Source: Oceanospirillum beijerinckii DSM 7166
Lineage (GTDB): Bacteria; Pseudomonadota; Gammaproteobacteria; Pseudomonadales; Halomonadaceae
Assembly: GCF_000422425.1 (NCBI RefSeq)
Contig: NZ_AULT01000006.1
Span: 124,001 to 188,000, forward strand
Direction: 5' to 3'
Length of the DNA stretch: 64,000 bases
Under the pieces are notes generated by a model, which did not search any database, was not told the origin of the DNA, and saw only the letters and a program-made list of their open reading frames with translations. Below, one piece after another: positions 1 to 10,553 of this stretch. Position 1 is the stretch's first letter; each line of letters starts with the position of its first letter. The position numbers and the translations under genes were made by a program.

Positions 1-312
1 CTGGTTGATCTGCGCCCTAAAGGTCTGAAAGGTAACGCCACAGAGGAATCTCTGGAGCGTGCCGGTATCACCTGTAACAAAAACGGTATTCCATTTGATC
101 CTGAAAAGCCAATGGTAACGTCTGGTATCCGTCTGGGTACGCCTGCGGGCACCAGCCGTGGTTTCGGTGAAGAAGAGTTTCGTCTGATCGGCAATCTGAT
201 TGGTGATGTACTGGATGGCCTGGCGGCGAATCCGGAAGATAACAGTGCAGCAGAAGAGCGTGTTCGTGCACAGGTTAAAGCACTGTGCGAACGTTTCCCG
301 CTGTACCGTTAA
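1..312 (+). CDS. glyA: Serine hydroxymethyltransferase, C-terminal part (cut by window edge)
   Basis: The reading frame is open from the first base and encodes the last 103 residues of a GlyA-type protein, including [12 protein letters not shown] and [10 protein letters not shown], which are characteristic of the C-terminal domain of this PLP enzyme. The enzyme interconverts serine and glycine while charging tetrahydrofolate with a one-carbon unit in the cytoplasm. Its position directly ahead of gcvH and gcvP fits a glycine/one-carbon group. The start and the PLP lysine lie outside the window. Confidence 0.95.
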   Translation: MVDLRPKGLKGNATEESLERAGITCNKNGIPFDPEKPMVTSGIRLGTPAGTSRGFGEEEFRLIGNLIGDVLDGLAANPEDNSAAEERVRAQVKALCERFPLYR

Positions 313-360
313 TGGATGCTTTACAGCCTAAAAGTACCGTTTTTTACAAATAAAGTGTTG

Positions 361-409
361 GCAGTACGGTAATAGTGAAAAAAAAGCACTATTGCGCATT
401 GAGTACTGC
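361..409 (+). promoter_or_regulatory. Nested hairpin between glyA and gcvH
   Basis: An outer perfect 7-bp stem (GCAGTAC at 361-367 with GTACTGC at 403-409) encloses an inner 7-bp stem (AATAGTG at 371-377 with CACTATT at 387-393) with an A-rich loop. A competing pairing is possible between TACCGT at 335-340 and ACGGTA at 366-371. The structure sits 87 bases before the gcvH start. It may be a processing or attenuation element; it does not match the glycine riboswitch consensus as I know it. Confidence 0.5.
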
Positions 410-495
410 TAAGTTTTGAAGATAATCACTGGCGGCAGCTGGCCTCACTACTTTCCATCCTGCCATCCAATGTATTTAACACCGAGGATTTAGAT

Positions 496-888
496 ATGAG
501 CAACGTACCTGGCAATCTGAAATATGCAGCTTCTCACGAGTGGGTTCTGGACAATGGTGACGGTACTGTAACCGTCGGTATTTCTGACCACGCTCAGGAG
601 CAGCTGGGTGACGTAGTATTCGTTGAGCTGCCAGAAGTGGGTCGTGAAGTAGAAGCGGGTGAAGAGTTCTCACTGGTTGAATCGGTAAAAGCCGCTTCTG
701 ACATCTACTCTCCGGTATCAGGTGAAGTGGTTGAAGTAAACGAAGCACTGGAAGATGCCCCTGAAACGGTTAACGAGCATCCTTTTGCAGACGGTTGGAT
801 TGCCAAAATCAAACTGGCTGATAGCGCTGAACTGGAAAACCTGCTGGATGCAGAAGCATACGAAGCTAAGGTTGCTGAAGAAGAGTAA
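496..888 (+). CDS. gcvH: Glycine cleavage system H protein (lipoyl carrier)
   Basis: The 130-residue product is the usual size for GcvH. It carries the aminomethyl group between the P and T proteins of the glycine cleavage complex on a lipoylated lysine. The lipoyl site is visible as [17 protein letters not shown] with the acceptor Lys65, within the standard hammerhead-type fold (ASHEWV near the N-terminus). The start follows GAGGATTTAGATATG, with GAGG as ribosome binding site. gcvP follows 202 bases downstream. No gcvT is seen in this window, so it must lie elsewhere or upstream of glyA. Confidence 0.97.
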   Translation: MSNVPGNLKYAASHEWVLDNGDGTVTVGISDHAQEQLGDVVFVELPEVGREVEAGEEFSLVESVKAASDIYSPVSGEVVEVNEALEDAPETVNEHPFADGWIAKIKLADSAELENLLDAEAYEAKVAEEE

Positions 889-895
889 TTAATTT

Positions 896-1069
896 ACCGG
901 AGGCACTGCAGTTAGAAACCCTCCGGTTATGAAGGGCTCAGATTCCAAGTCTTTTGGCGCTGAGCTTTCAAAATAAGATAGCCCCTCTTCTTGAATCTGA
1001 AACCAGTCCTGTCCTGGACAGGATTGAATAAGATAAACAAGGATCAGTGTCAGCCACTGAGACTGATCC
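896..1069 (+). promoter_or_regulatory. Structured gcvH-gcvP intergenic leader with three hairpins
   Basis: Three inverted repeats lie in the 202-base gap. ACCGGAGG (896-903) pairs with CCTCCGGT (920-927). TCCTGTCC and GGACAGGA form a near-perfect 17-base palindrome at 1007-1023. GGATCAGT (1041-1048) pairs with ACTGATCC (1062-1069), with an internal CAG/CTG helix. The last ends 21 bases before the gcvP start, so it could affect translation. None has a T-run, so these are not ordinary terminators. Function is not known from sequence. Confidence 0.45.
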
Positions 1070-1090
1070 GATTAAAACAGGTTGGAAAAA

Positions 1091-3970
<2,880 letters not shown>

Positions 3971-4052
3971 TCGCAAACCCTTGTCGTCAAGTACTCTCTG
4001 TTACCGGCCCTGCACGCCACAAGGCAGGTGCCCGGTACAGAAGTTCTTATTT

Positions 4053-4079
4053 GCCCCGCACCCTCAGCGGGGCTTTTTT
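4053..4079 (+). terminator. Rho-independent terminator after gcvP
   Basis: GCCCCGC (4053-4059) and GCGGGGC (4067-4073) form a perfect 7-bp G+C-rich stem with a 7-base loop, followed by six T residues (4074-4079). It closes the gcv unit and separates it from the convergent orphan gene. Confidence 0.9.
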
Positions 4080-4098
4080 ATCGTCAGCCGATACGCTG

Positions 4099-5586
4099 TT
4101 ATGATAAGTGATCTTGATTAATTAAAGGCTCATCGACAAAGCTCAAAGCCCAGACTCGATCCACACTGGCATCTCTTTCTTTTGCAGATAACTGACCAAG
4201 TTGCTTAACCAATTGCAGGGTATCACTGATATCACCATTACTATTTTTCTTCTGGTTTAGCCAAGCATGAGTGACCAGTGCTTCGACCGTTTCAGTTAAA
4301 TCCTTAGCGGACTCATCACGCCCTTTTAAGTAGTAAAAATTTGATCCTGTCCCATTATCGTTCATTCTTTGTTCGCCCATCCGTGAGAAAAAGACCAGAT
4401 TACGTGTATCTTCATCTTCTCTCAGTGCTGAGATTGTGGCGAAGGCTTCTTCATGCTCCGACATATCGATTGGATGAGAATTTTCATTGCCAAACAGGCG
4501 TTTGAATCCTGTTGTGGTGATTTCCAGGTAAGCTCTTTGATTACTACGGTCCAGACTACTAAGCTCTGCAGTCATTTTTAATAGTTGCTCATCCGTAAAG
4601 CTATAATTTTCTATCAGATCCAAAGTATCTGTCATCATTTCATAGCCCACTTTATAGAAAAAATCATCTATATCGATAATTACTGTTGCGTCATCATCTG
4701 GAGCCCTATTACTTAGCTCAAACCCTTTAGTCCAGGCTGCTGTTTCCTTCGAAACAGAACTCAGAAACTCAAGTAGTTGGCCCTGGACATCATCAGAGAG
4801 ATTATGATTTTGTAATGTGCTACTTACTCGATCTCCCAGCGATTGATCTAAACTATAAATTTCCAGAAGGTGGCTCTGATTTGTTGCACTCAATTGTTGC
4901 AGGTTATTGATTAAGCGCTCAGGATTATCATGATTCTTTAATTGCCCGACAAAATTAACAAGATCGTTAGCTGTTTGCCTGATCTCCTTAGTATGCCCAT
5001 TTTGCGTATAAGTTTGCTGACTGTCTCCCGGGTGAACTTTACTGGCATATTGTACTGCCTGGTCCAGTATCTGCTGGCGCAGCTCAGGTTCAGCAGCAGA
5101 AACGATATCCATAAAGTCAGACATGGCATTGGCTGGGGATAATATGTCGGCTCTGTACATAATTCTGAGTTCGGCTGAAGTAGCTAAACCAATGAAAGCG
5201 TCTATGGCCTTATTCAACTCCTCATCCGTCAGGCTATTGGCGAATTCAGTGAACTGATCATTTTCCATCAGATCAATATTTAAACGGCTATTTCCTCTTA
5301 TTGCATGTTGCTGTTCAGGGCTAAGACGCTCCAATACAGCATCAATTGCTTCTTGTCGTTCTGCAGAAAAGTAATGCCCGTGCCCCGAGGAATCCAGACC
5401 TGCATAGATGAACTGTGTGCCATCTTTTTCTTGTGGTTGCCTTGACTGGGATGCAAGTGTTTCATTATCGATGGCATCAATCGACTGGCGTATGCCTGTA
5501 GGAGCTGAGAGTTGGGATTGGTTAGGCTGAGTGCTGGCCCCAGTTTTAAAAAAACGATTGAATAGGTGGCTGGATGAGATATCCAT
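4099..5586 (-). CDS. Uncharacterised 495-residue acidic, helical protein
   Basis: I do not recognise the family. The start is set by AAGGAG seven bases before ATG 5586 (MDISSSHLFNRFF); an in-frame ATG 24 bases upstream lacks such a site. The product is soluble-looking, with no signal peptide or membrane segment. It has a Ser/Gln/Thr-rich N-terminal 60 residues, then a mostly helical body with recurring acidic Leu-Thr/Ser-x-Glu-(Glu/Gln)-Leu turns (LSPEQQHAI, LTDEELNKAI, FTDEQLLKM, LSAKERD) that may mark degenerate helical repeats. Its base composition looks more A+T-rich than flanking genes, so horizontal acquisition is possible. It stands alone between gcvP and ahpF. No catalytic motif was seen. 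Confidence 0.75.
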   Translation of the reverse strand: MDISSSHLFNRFFKTGASTQPNQSQLSAPTGIRQSIDAIDNETLASQSRQPQEKDGTQFIYAGLDSSGHGHYFSAERQEAIDAVLERLSPEQQHAIRGNSRLNIDLMENDQFTEFANSLTDEELNKAIDAFIGLATSAELRIMYRADILSPANAMSDFMDIVSAAEPELRQQILDQAVQYASKVHPGDSQQTYTQNGHTKEIRQTANDLVNFVGQLKNHDNPERLINNLQQLSATNQSHLLEIYSLDQSLGDRVSSTLQNHNLSDDVQGQLLEFLSSVSKETAAWTKGFELSNRAPDDDATVIIDIDDFFYKVGYEMMTDTLDLIENYSFTDEQLLKMTAELSSLDRSNQRAYLEITTTGFKRLFGNENSHPIDMSEHEEAFATISALREDEDTRNLVFFSRMGEQRMNDNGTGSNFYYLKGRDESAKDLTETVEALVTHAWLNQKKNSNGDISDTLQLVKQLGQLSAKERDASVDRVWALSFVDEPLINQDHLS

Positions 5587-5710
5587 AAAAACACTCCTTG
5601 TATAGTCCATTTCTGAAAAATCCTGCTTCCAGATTTATATCGGCATTAAACACCCTTTCAGCATAATGAATTGACGGTTTAATTAATCAGAATTTGCTGA
5701 TTTAGAAAAT

Positions 5711-5740
5711 AAAAAATCCGAAGGGGAAATCCCCTTCGGA
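5711..5740 (-). terminator. Rho-independent terminator after ahpF
   Basis: TCCGAAGGGG (5717-5726) and CCCCTTCGGA (5731-5740) form a perfect 10-bp stem with an AAAT loop. On the minus strand the stem is followed by a T-run (A residues at 5711-5716 on the plus strand). It lies about 115 bases past the ahpF stop. A second weaker hairpin (CAGGT...CCTG, 5751-5776) lies between. Confidence 0.9.
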
Positions 5741-5856
5741 AAGAATACGCCAGGTAGGGAGTTCAGGTCCCACCTGACGTAGACACTGGACCTCGCGAGA
5801 AGAACCAGTAGAAAGCGTTAATCGGTTTTAACGGAGTGCCGATCAGGTGAATGAGT

Positions 5857-7479
5857 TCAGGCCAGTTCAACCTCTTCAACATTTTCGATTTCAGTTTCAG
5901 CAACCGGGGTACGAATCAGATAATCAAATGCGCCCAGCGCTGCATTAGCACCATCACCCATAGCGATAATAATCTGCTTGTATGGGGAGTCGGTGACATC
6001 ACCGGCTGCAAAGACACCAGGAATATTGGTTTCACCACGACGGCCGACCACAATTTCACCCCGAGGTGTCAGTTCTACACCTTCGTTGCCCTCTGACTTC
6101 AGGAACTCAGTGTTTGGCACCAGACCGATCTGAACAAAGATACCGGCCAGCTCAACCTGTTTGCTCTCACCACTGACACGATCGGTGTAATTCAGGCCTG
6201 TAACGCGTTGACCATCACCGACCACTTCTGTGGTTTGGGCCTGCATAATGATGTCGATATTACCCATGGAGCGTGCTTTCTTTTGCAGCACTTCATCAGC
6301 GCGCAGTACATCACTGAACTCCAGTACAGTCACATGCTCTACAATACCGGCCAGATCAATCGCGGCTTCGATACCCGAGTTACCACCGCCAATGACCGCG
6401 ACACGCTTGCCTTTAAACAGCGGACCATCACAGTGTGGGCAGTAGGCCACGCCTTTGCCACGGTATTCCTGCTCGCCCGGAACGTTCATCTCTCTCCAGC
6501 GGGCACCGGTAGCCAGCAGCACGCTGCGGCTTTTCAGAATCGCACCGTTTTCCAGTGTCACTTCAATCAGGCCACCCACTTGTTTGGCACCTGTGACAGC
6601 GGAAACCGCTTGGTTCTGCATGATATCCACATCGTAATCACGCACATGCTCTTCCAGCTGAGCCACTAAACGTGGACCTTCAGTGGCTTTTACTGAGATA
6701 AAGTTCTCAATGCCTACTGTATCGGCAACCTGACCACCAAAACGACTGGTTACCAGACCGGTACGCAGACCTTTACGGGCGGTATACACCGCAGCGGCAG
6801 AACCCGCAGGACCGGCACCTACGACCAACATATCGTAGGCTTGTTTGGCGTTCAGGCTTTCAGCTTGACGCTTAGATGCTCCGGTATCCAGTTTGGCAAG
6901 AATCTCAGACAAAGTAGTACGGCCCTGGCTGAAGTTTTCACCATTCAGGTAAACCGATGGTACTGCCATGACGTTGCGTTCGTTGACCTCATCCTGATTC
7001 AGCGCACCATCAATCATCACGTGATGAATATTCGGGTTGATCACCGCCATCATATTCAGTGCCTGCACCACATCCGGGCAGTTCTGACAGCTCAGAGAGA
7101 TATAAGTCTCAAAGTTGTACTCGCCGTCCAGATTGCGCACCTGTTCGATTACCTCTTCATCCAGTTTCATCGGATGACCGCCGCTGTGCAGCAGCGCCAG
7201 CACCAAAGAGGTAAATTCGTGTCCCATCGGGATACCGGCAAAACGCAGCTCACTGCCTTTTTCTACCGAGCGAACTATTAGAGTCGGTTTACGCTCACCC
7301 TGATGTTGTTCACCGGCTTGGGCGATGCTGACTTTGTCGGACAGAGAAGCAATCTCATCCGCCAAAGCCGTTAATTCTTTCGCTTTTACACTGTCATCGG
7401 ATACGGTGATCAGCTCAACCGGGGTTTTCAGGTTCTGCAGGTAAGTTTGCAGCTGTTGTTTCATTGCATTGTCTAACAT
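5857..7479 (-). CDS. ahpF: Alkyl hydroperoxide reductase subunit F (NADH:peroxiredoxin reductase)
   Basis: AhpF transfers electrons from NADH through FAD and two disulfides to AhpC. In the 540-residue product the N-terminal thioredoxin-fold pair carries SCQNCPD. The FAD site is [12 protein letters not shown], the redox-active disulfide is AYCPHCDG, and the NADH site is [12 protein letters not shown]. The end [16 protein letters not shown] is typical of the family. Start [14 protein letters not shown] at 7479 follows AGGAG; it matches the family N-terminus, while the frame continues upstream without a site. The C-terminus runs about 16 acidic residues beyond the usual FDYLIR ending. It is downstream of ahpC on the same strand. 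Confidence 0.96.
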   Translation of the reverse strand: MLDNAMKQQLQTYLQNLKTPVELITVSDDSVKAKELTALADEIASLSDKVSIAQAGEQHQGERKPTLIVRSVEKGSELRFAGIPMGHEFTSLVLALLHSGGHPMKLDEEVIEQVRNLDGEYNFETYISLSCQNCPDVVQALNMMAVINPNIHHVMIDGALNQDEVNERNVMAVPSVYLNGENFSQGRTTLSEILAKLDTGASKRQAESLNAKQAYDMLVVGAGPAGSAAAVYTARKGLRTGLVTSRFGGQVADTVGIENFISVKATEGPRLVAQLEEHVRDYDVDIMQNQAVSAVTGAKQVGGLIEVTLENGAILKSRSVLLATGARWREMNVPGEQEYRGKGVAYCPHCDGPLFKGKRVAVIGGGNSGIEAAIDLAGIVEHVTVLEFSDVLRADEVLQKKARSMGNIDIIMQAQTTEVVGDGQRVTGLNYTDRVSGESKQVELAGIFVQIGLVPNTEFLKSEGNEGVELTPRGEIVVGRRGETNIPGVFAAGDVTDSPYKQIIIAMGDGANAALGAFDYLIRTPVAETEIENVEEVELA

Positions 7480-7620
7480 GGAAACTCTCCTGTTTATTGA
7501 TGGAATCACTGGAGGCTGACGGCCGGTAGTTTTCAAGATAGTTGGTCAAACACACACCAGTGTTTAATGCTGATCAGTCACGGGATCAGACACCCCGTAT
7601 CCGTGAATGAAACAGGCTAT

Positions 7621-7648
7621 TTCTATGAACAAAATTCTATGAACAAAA
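7621..7648. repeat. Perfect 14-bp tandem duplication in the ahpC-ahpF gap
   Basis: TTCTATGAACAAAA occurs twice head to tail (7621-7634 and 7635-7648). It is noncoding, between ahpC and ahpF, and looks like a slippage duplication. Confidence 0.85.
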
Positions 7649-7671
7649 AATAGTGCTGTTTCCGGTTGACC

Positions 7672-7703
7672 TATGGAGTACCTCCCAGCGGGAGGCCTCC
7701 ATA
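7672..7703 (-). promoter_or_regulatory. Strong ahpC-ahpF intergenic hairpin (possible attenuator)
   Basis: TATGGAG (7672-7678) pairs with CTCCATA (7697-7703), and inside it CCTCCC (7681-7686) pairs with GGGAGG (7690-7695) around an AGC loop. The stem begins 22 bases beyond the ahpC stop codon. The TTTTTT stretch on the minus strand comes only about 20 bases later, so partial termination or 3' end protection of ahpC mRNA is more likely than a full stop. This would give more AhpC than AhpF, as the known enzyme ratio requires. Confidence 0.55.
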
Positions 7704-7724
7704 AGAGCACAAGGATGGTCAGGC

Positions 7725-8291
7725 TTAGATTTTGCCAACCAGATCCAGAGAAGGAGCCAGAGTCGCTTCGCCTTCTTTCCATTTAGCCGGACATACTTCA
7801 CCTGGGTGAGCAGCAACATACTGAGCCGCTTTGATCTTACGCAGCAGGTCGTCTGCATCACGGCCAATACCTTCAGCAGTGATTTCCATCGCCTGGATCA
7901 CACCTTCAGGGTCAATCACGAAAGTGGCGCGGTCTGCCAGACCCATACCTTCACGCATTACACCGAAGTTGTTGGTGATGTTGCCGGACTGGTCGCCTAC
8001 CATGTAGTAGTTGATCTTGCCGATTGTTTCAGAGCTGTCGTGCCATGCTTTGTGAGTGAAGTGAGTATCTGTCGATACAGAGAACACCTCTACGCCCATC
8101 TCTTGCAGCTCTGCGTATTTGTCTGCAACGTCGCCCAGTTCAGTAGGACATACAAAAGTGAAGTCCGCTGGGTAGAAGAAGAAAACAGCCCATTTACCTT
8201 TTACATCTGCTTCAGTGATCTCTACGAATTCACCTTGTTTGAAAGCAGTGGCTGCAAATGGCTTGATTTCAGTGTTGATTGCTTGTGGCAT
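7725..8291 (-). CDS. ahpC: Alkyl hydroperoxide reductase subunit C (2-Cys peroxiredoxin)
   Basis: This 188-residue typical 2-Cys peroxiredoxin reduces H2O2 and organic hydroperoxides in the cytoplasm. The peroxidatic cysteine is Cys48 in [16 protein letters not shown], and the resolving cysteine is in GEVCPAKW near the C-terminus. The length equals the family norm. It is the first gene of the ahpC-ahpF unit. An OxyR-type site lies 123 bases upstream of its start (8414-8450), which agrees with peroxide induction. The gene diverges from the ferredoxin-cyclase gene at 8614. Confidence 0.97.
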   Translation of the reverse strand: MPQAINTEIKPFAATAFKQGEFVEITEADVKGKWAVFFFYPADFTFVCPTELGDVADKYAELQEMGVEVFSVSTDTHFTHKAWHDSSETIGKINYYMVGDQSGNITNNFGVMREGMGLADRATFVIDPEGVIQAMEITAEGIGRDADDLLRKIKAAQYVAAHPGEVCPAKWKEGEATLAPSLDLVGKI

Positions 8292-8613
8292 GGTAGTGCT
8301 CCTATCTCTTTAACGTTCAGCATTTCGCTGTTTTAACTTCAGGGTTAGTCTCTTAACCGGCCCTGTTTCGTTGAGTTCGGAGTTAGTTTATCCAGTCAGC
8401 TAAGAAAGATTAAATCGATTATGGTTATTTTAATGATAGGTAAAAGCTATCATTAAAATAACATACCCTGGATCTATGCTTGATAAGATACTGAAACAGG
8501 TTAAATCACGATCCAGCCTTTCACAAAAACCTATCATTACAATCGCTTTTTTGCAGATGACTTCACCGCCTGCAAACGCCTACACTAAGCTTTTCTATCA
8601 TTCGGTTTAGGAT
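8292..8613. other. Divergent ahpC / cyclase regulatory region
   Basis: This 322-base noncoding region separates two divergent genes. It holds the OxyR-type operator at 8414-8450 within a perfect 16-bp inverted repeat (8424-8439 and 8447-8462, 7-base spacer). The octamer CTATCATT occurs in the repeat arm (8447-8454) and again at 8531-8538 and 8595-8602, the last close to the cyclase start. No small ORF with a convincing ribosome site was seen. Confidence 0.6.
8414..8450. promoter_or_regulatory. OxyR-type binding site
   Basis: The half-site at 8436-8450 reads ATAG-GTAAAAG-CTAT and fits the OxyR pattern ATAGntnnnanCTAT exactly. Seven bases upstream a second, degenerate half-site runs ATCG-ATTATGG-TTAT (8414-8428), matching the tetranucleotide contacts at 3 of 4 positions each. 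Four contacts with 7-base gaps are the known arrangement for tetrameric OxyR. The location upstream of ahpC is the expected one. Confidence 0.75.
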
Positions 8614-10422
8614 ATGTCCGATAAAAAGCCCGAGACAGTGCGCTCGCCAGAATTCCAGCTGAACTTTGTTAACGAGAAGTCTTTTCTGGCCGCACCGGGA
8701 GAGACTCTACTCTGTCAGGCGCTGAAAAATGAGATACCACATGTGCATGAATGCGGTGGTCAGGGCCGGTGCTCAACCTGCCGGGTTGTGGTGGAAGAGG
8801 GGCTGGACAATCTGACGCCGGAGACAGAAGCCGAGCAACATATTAAGAAGCATAAGAATCTGCCACCTTATGTGCGCCTGGCCTGTCAGACAAAGGCGAA
8901 AGGGCCTGCCAGTGTACGTCGGTTGGTGCGGGATAACTTTGATATCTCTCAGGCGCTGGAGAACGGCTTAAAGCCTAATGCTGAGCGTAAAGAGATTGCG
9001 GTGATGTTTTCCGATATCCGTAACTTTACCGAATTCAGTCAGCAGCATCTGCCCTATGATGTTTCCCATATGCTGAATCGCTATTTTGCGGCCATGATTG
9101 ATGTGGTGCAGGCCTATGGTGGTTATGTCGATAAGCTTCTGGGTGACGGCATTATGGTGCTGTTTGGTTTGGATGCAGACCGGGATACTCACCCGTGTGA
9201 TGATGCGCTAAAAGCCGCTGAACAGATGCAGCTGGAGCTGGTCAATCTCAATCAGTACTTTCAGGAGGCCTTTGATTACCGCTTTAAGATAGGGATCGGT
9301 ATCGACTATGGTCCTTCGCTGACAGGTTTCTTTGGCAGCAAGAATCAGCAAAGCTTTACCGCTTTAGGTCCCAGAGTCAATCGCGCCTCACGTATTGAAG
9401 CCTTGTGTAAAACCTATCAGTGTACTCTGTTGATTTCTGATCAGGTAAAAGCGGCTGCCCGGGAAAGCTATTCCTATACTGAGTGTTACGATGTATACCT
9501 GAAAGGCATCCGGGAAGCGACCCGGATCTGGCGTTTATCATCGCCTATACCTGAACATCAGGGGAGCCATGGCAATTATGAAGAGGAGTCATTAATGGAT
9601 ATTGAAGTGGATAATCTGCCCCATGTGATTGGTAGTCCTGCGATTGCCGTTGCCGCCAGTTATCAGGGCGATCAGTTGGCGCTGCATATTGGCCAGGTTC
9701 AGCTTTACTCAGATAACAGTTTAACGTTCTATGTGCCTAACGGTCATCGGTTACAGGCCGGTGAGTATCTAACCCTGCATCTGGATAACCGTACTGGTGT
9801 TGATGAGTTTGATGCGGAGCTGCGGGTGTTTCGTACCTCTTATAAAGGTGTTGTCACAGAGGTCATTGATGGTTTAACCCTGCGTTTAACCTTTAGGGAT
9901 TTCAGTCTGGTTTATGGTGTTAGCGAAGTACTGGCAGCCAGGCAACCGGATTACCAGTTCCCGCCGGACGGTCGTCCATTGCAGGCTTTACCTGAAACAC
10001 CGTTAACCGAGATGCCTGAACTGAACGATGAGGAACATGAGAATAAAATCGGCGTGCTGGTAACCCGCACACCGGAACAACCTCACACCACCGCCATGGC
10101 GTTTTTATCCACCAAGGAAGACGATATTTTTATTATCTCTTTCCCATCGACCTTCAAAGTGCAGCAACTGCAGAAAGATAACCGCTGCTGTTTTGCCATT
10201 GATGAGCGCGCCAACTTTACCTTTGAAAATGCCATTGACTGGAACTATGTACTGATTGATGCCGAGGCCTACGAAGTGCCGGTGGATCACCCGATCTATC
10301 AACCGGTGAAGTCCGCATTTATTGATAAAAACCCGTGGGAAATCGGTTTCTTTGCCGATCCTAATGTGCGCTTGTATCACCTGAAATGCTTAAGCACCGT
10401 TTGCCCGGACCGCAAGTGTTGA
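8614..10422 (+). CDS. 2Fe-2S ferredoxin / class III nucleotide cyclase / split-barrel fusion protein
   Basis: This 602-residue protein is soluble and lacks membrane segments. Residues about 14-100 form a plant-type ferredoxin domain with all four ligands (Cys47, Cys53, Cys56, Cys91; CX5CX2C then C). Residues about 124-300 form a class III adenylate/guanylate cyclase domain. It has metal aspartates Asp134 (FSDIRNFT) and Asp178 (LLGDGIM), purine-contact Lys174, and Asn256 and Arg260 in LGPRVNRASRIE; the usual Asp before VN is replaced by Pro253. Residues about 335-450 are a beta-rich region that may be PilZ-like (weak). Residues about 465-602 resemble a pyridoxamine-phosphate-oxidase-type flavin-binding split barrel and end in a Cys-containing tail. 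It is divergent from ahpC and shares its OxyR-type region. Inference: a redox-controlled cAMP-forming enzyme. Confidence 0.85.
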   Translation: MSDKKPETVRSPEFQLNFVNEKSFLAAPGETLLCQALKNEIPHVHECGGQGRCSTCRVVVEEGLDNLTPETEAEQHIKKHKNLPPYVRLACQTKAKGPASVRRLVRDNFDISQALENGLKPNAERKEIAVMFSDIRNFTEFSQQHLPYDVSHMLNRYFAAMIDVVQAYGGYVDKLLGDGIMVLFGLDADRDTHPCDDALKAAEQMQLELVNLNQYFQEAFDYRFKIGIGIDYGPSLTGFFGSKNQQSFTALGPRVNRASRIEALCKTYQCTLLISDQVKAAARESYSYTECYDVYLKGIREATRIWRLSSPIPEHQGSHGNYEEESLMDIEVDNLPHVIGSPAIAVAASYQGDQLALHIGQVQLYSDNSLTFYVPNGHRLQAGEYLTLHLDNRTGVDEFDAELRVFRTSYKGVVTEVIDGLTLRLTFRDFSLVYGVSEVLAARQPDYQFPPDGRPLQALPETPLTEMPELNDEEHENKIGVLVTRTPEQPHTTAMAFLSTKEDDIFIISFPSTFKVQQLQKDNRCCFAIDERANFTFENAIDWNYVLIDAEAYEVPVDHPIYQPVKSAFIDKNPWEIGFFADPNVRLYHLKCLSTVCPDRKC

Positions 10423-10485
10423 TCATAAATAGCATGCTTTGATGCAGCGGATCGAAACAAGCAAAGTCACGGTATCCCTGGAACC

Positions 10486-10530
10486 AAAGATGACTGTATC
10501 AAAGATGGCTGCATCAAAGATAACTGTATT
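10486..10530. repeat. Three imperfect 15-bp tandem repeats
   Basis: AAAGATGACTGTATC, AAAGATGGCTGCATC and AAAGATAACTGTATT follow each other without gaps (10486-10500, 10501-10515, 10516-10530) just before the shared terminator. The unit differs at only one to three positions between copies. It is noncoding, between the cyclase gene and the convergent araC-type gene. Confidence 0.85.
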
Positions 10531-10553
10531 AAAGAGCCCTTAATGGGCTCTTT
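10531..10553. terminator. Bidirectional terminator between cyclase and AraC-type genes
   Basis: AAAGAGCCC (10531-10539) and GGGCTCTTT (10545-10553) form a 9-bp stem with T-rich tails on both strands. It overlaps the stop codon of the minus-strand regulator (10540-10542), so one element serves two convergent genes. Confidence 0.85.

Noticed and set aside
313-495. Glycine riboswitch before gcvH
   Set aside because: A structured leader exists, but I could not find the conserved glycine aptamer core or its tandem arrangement.
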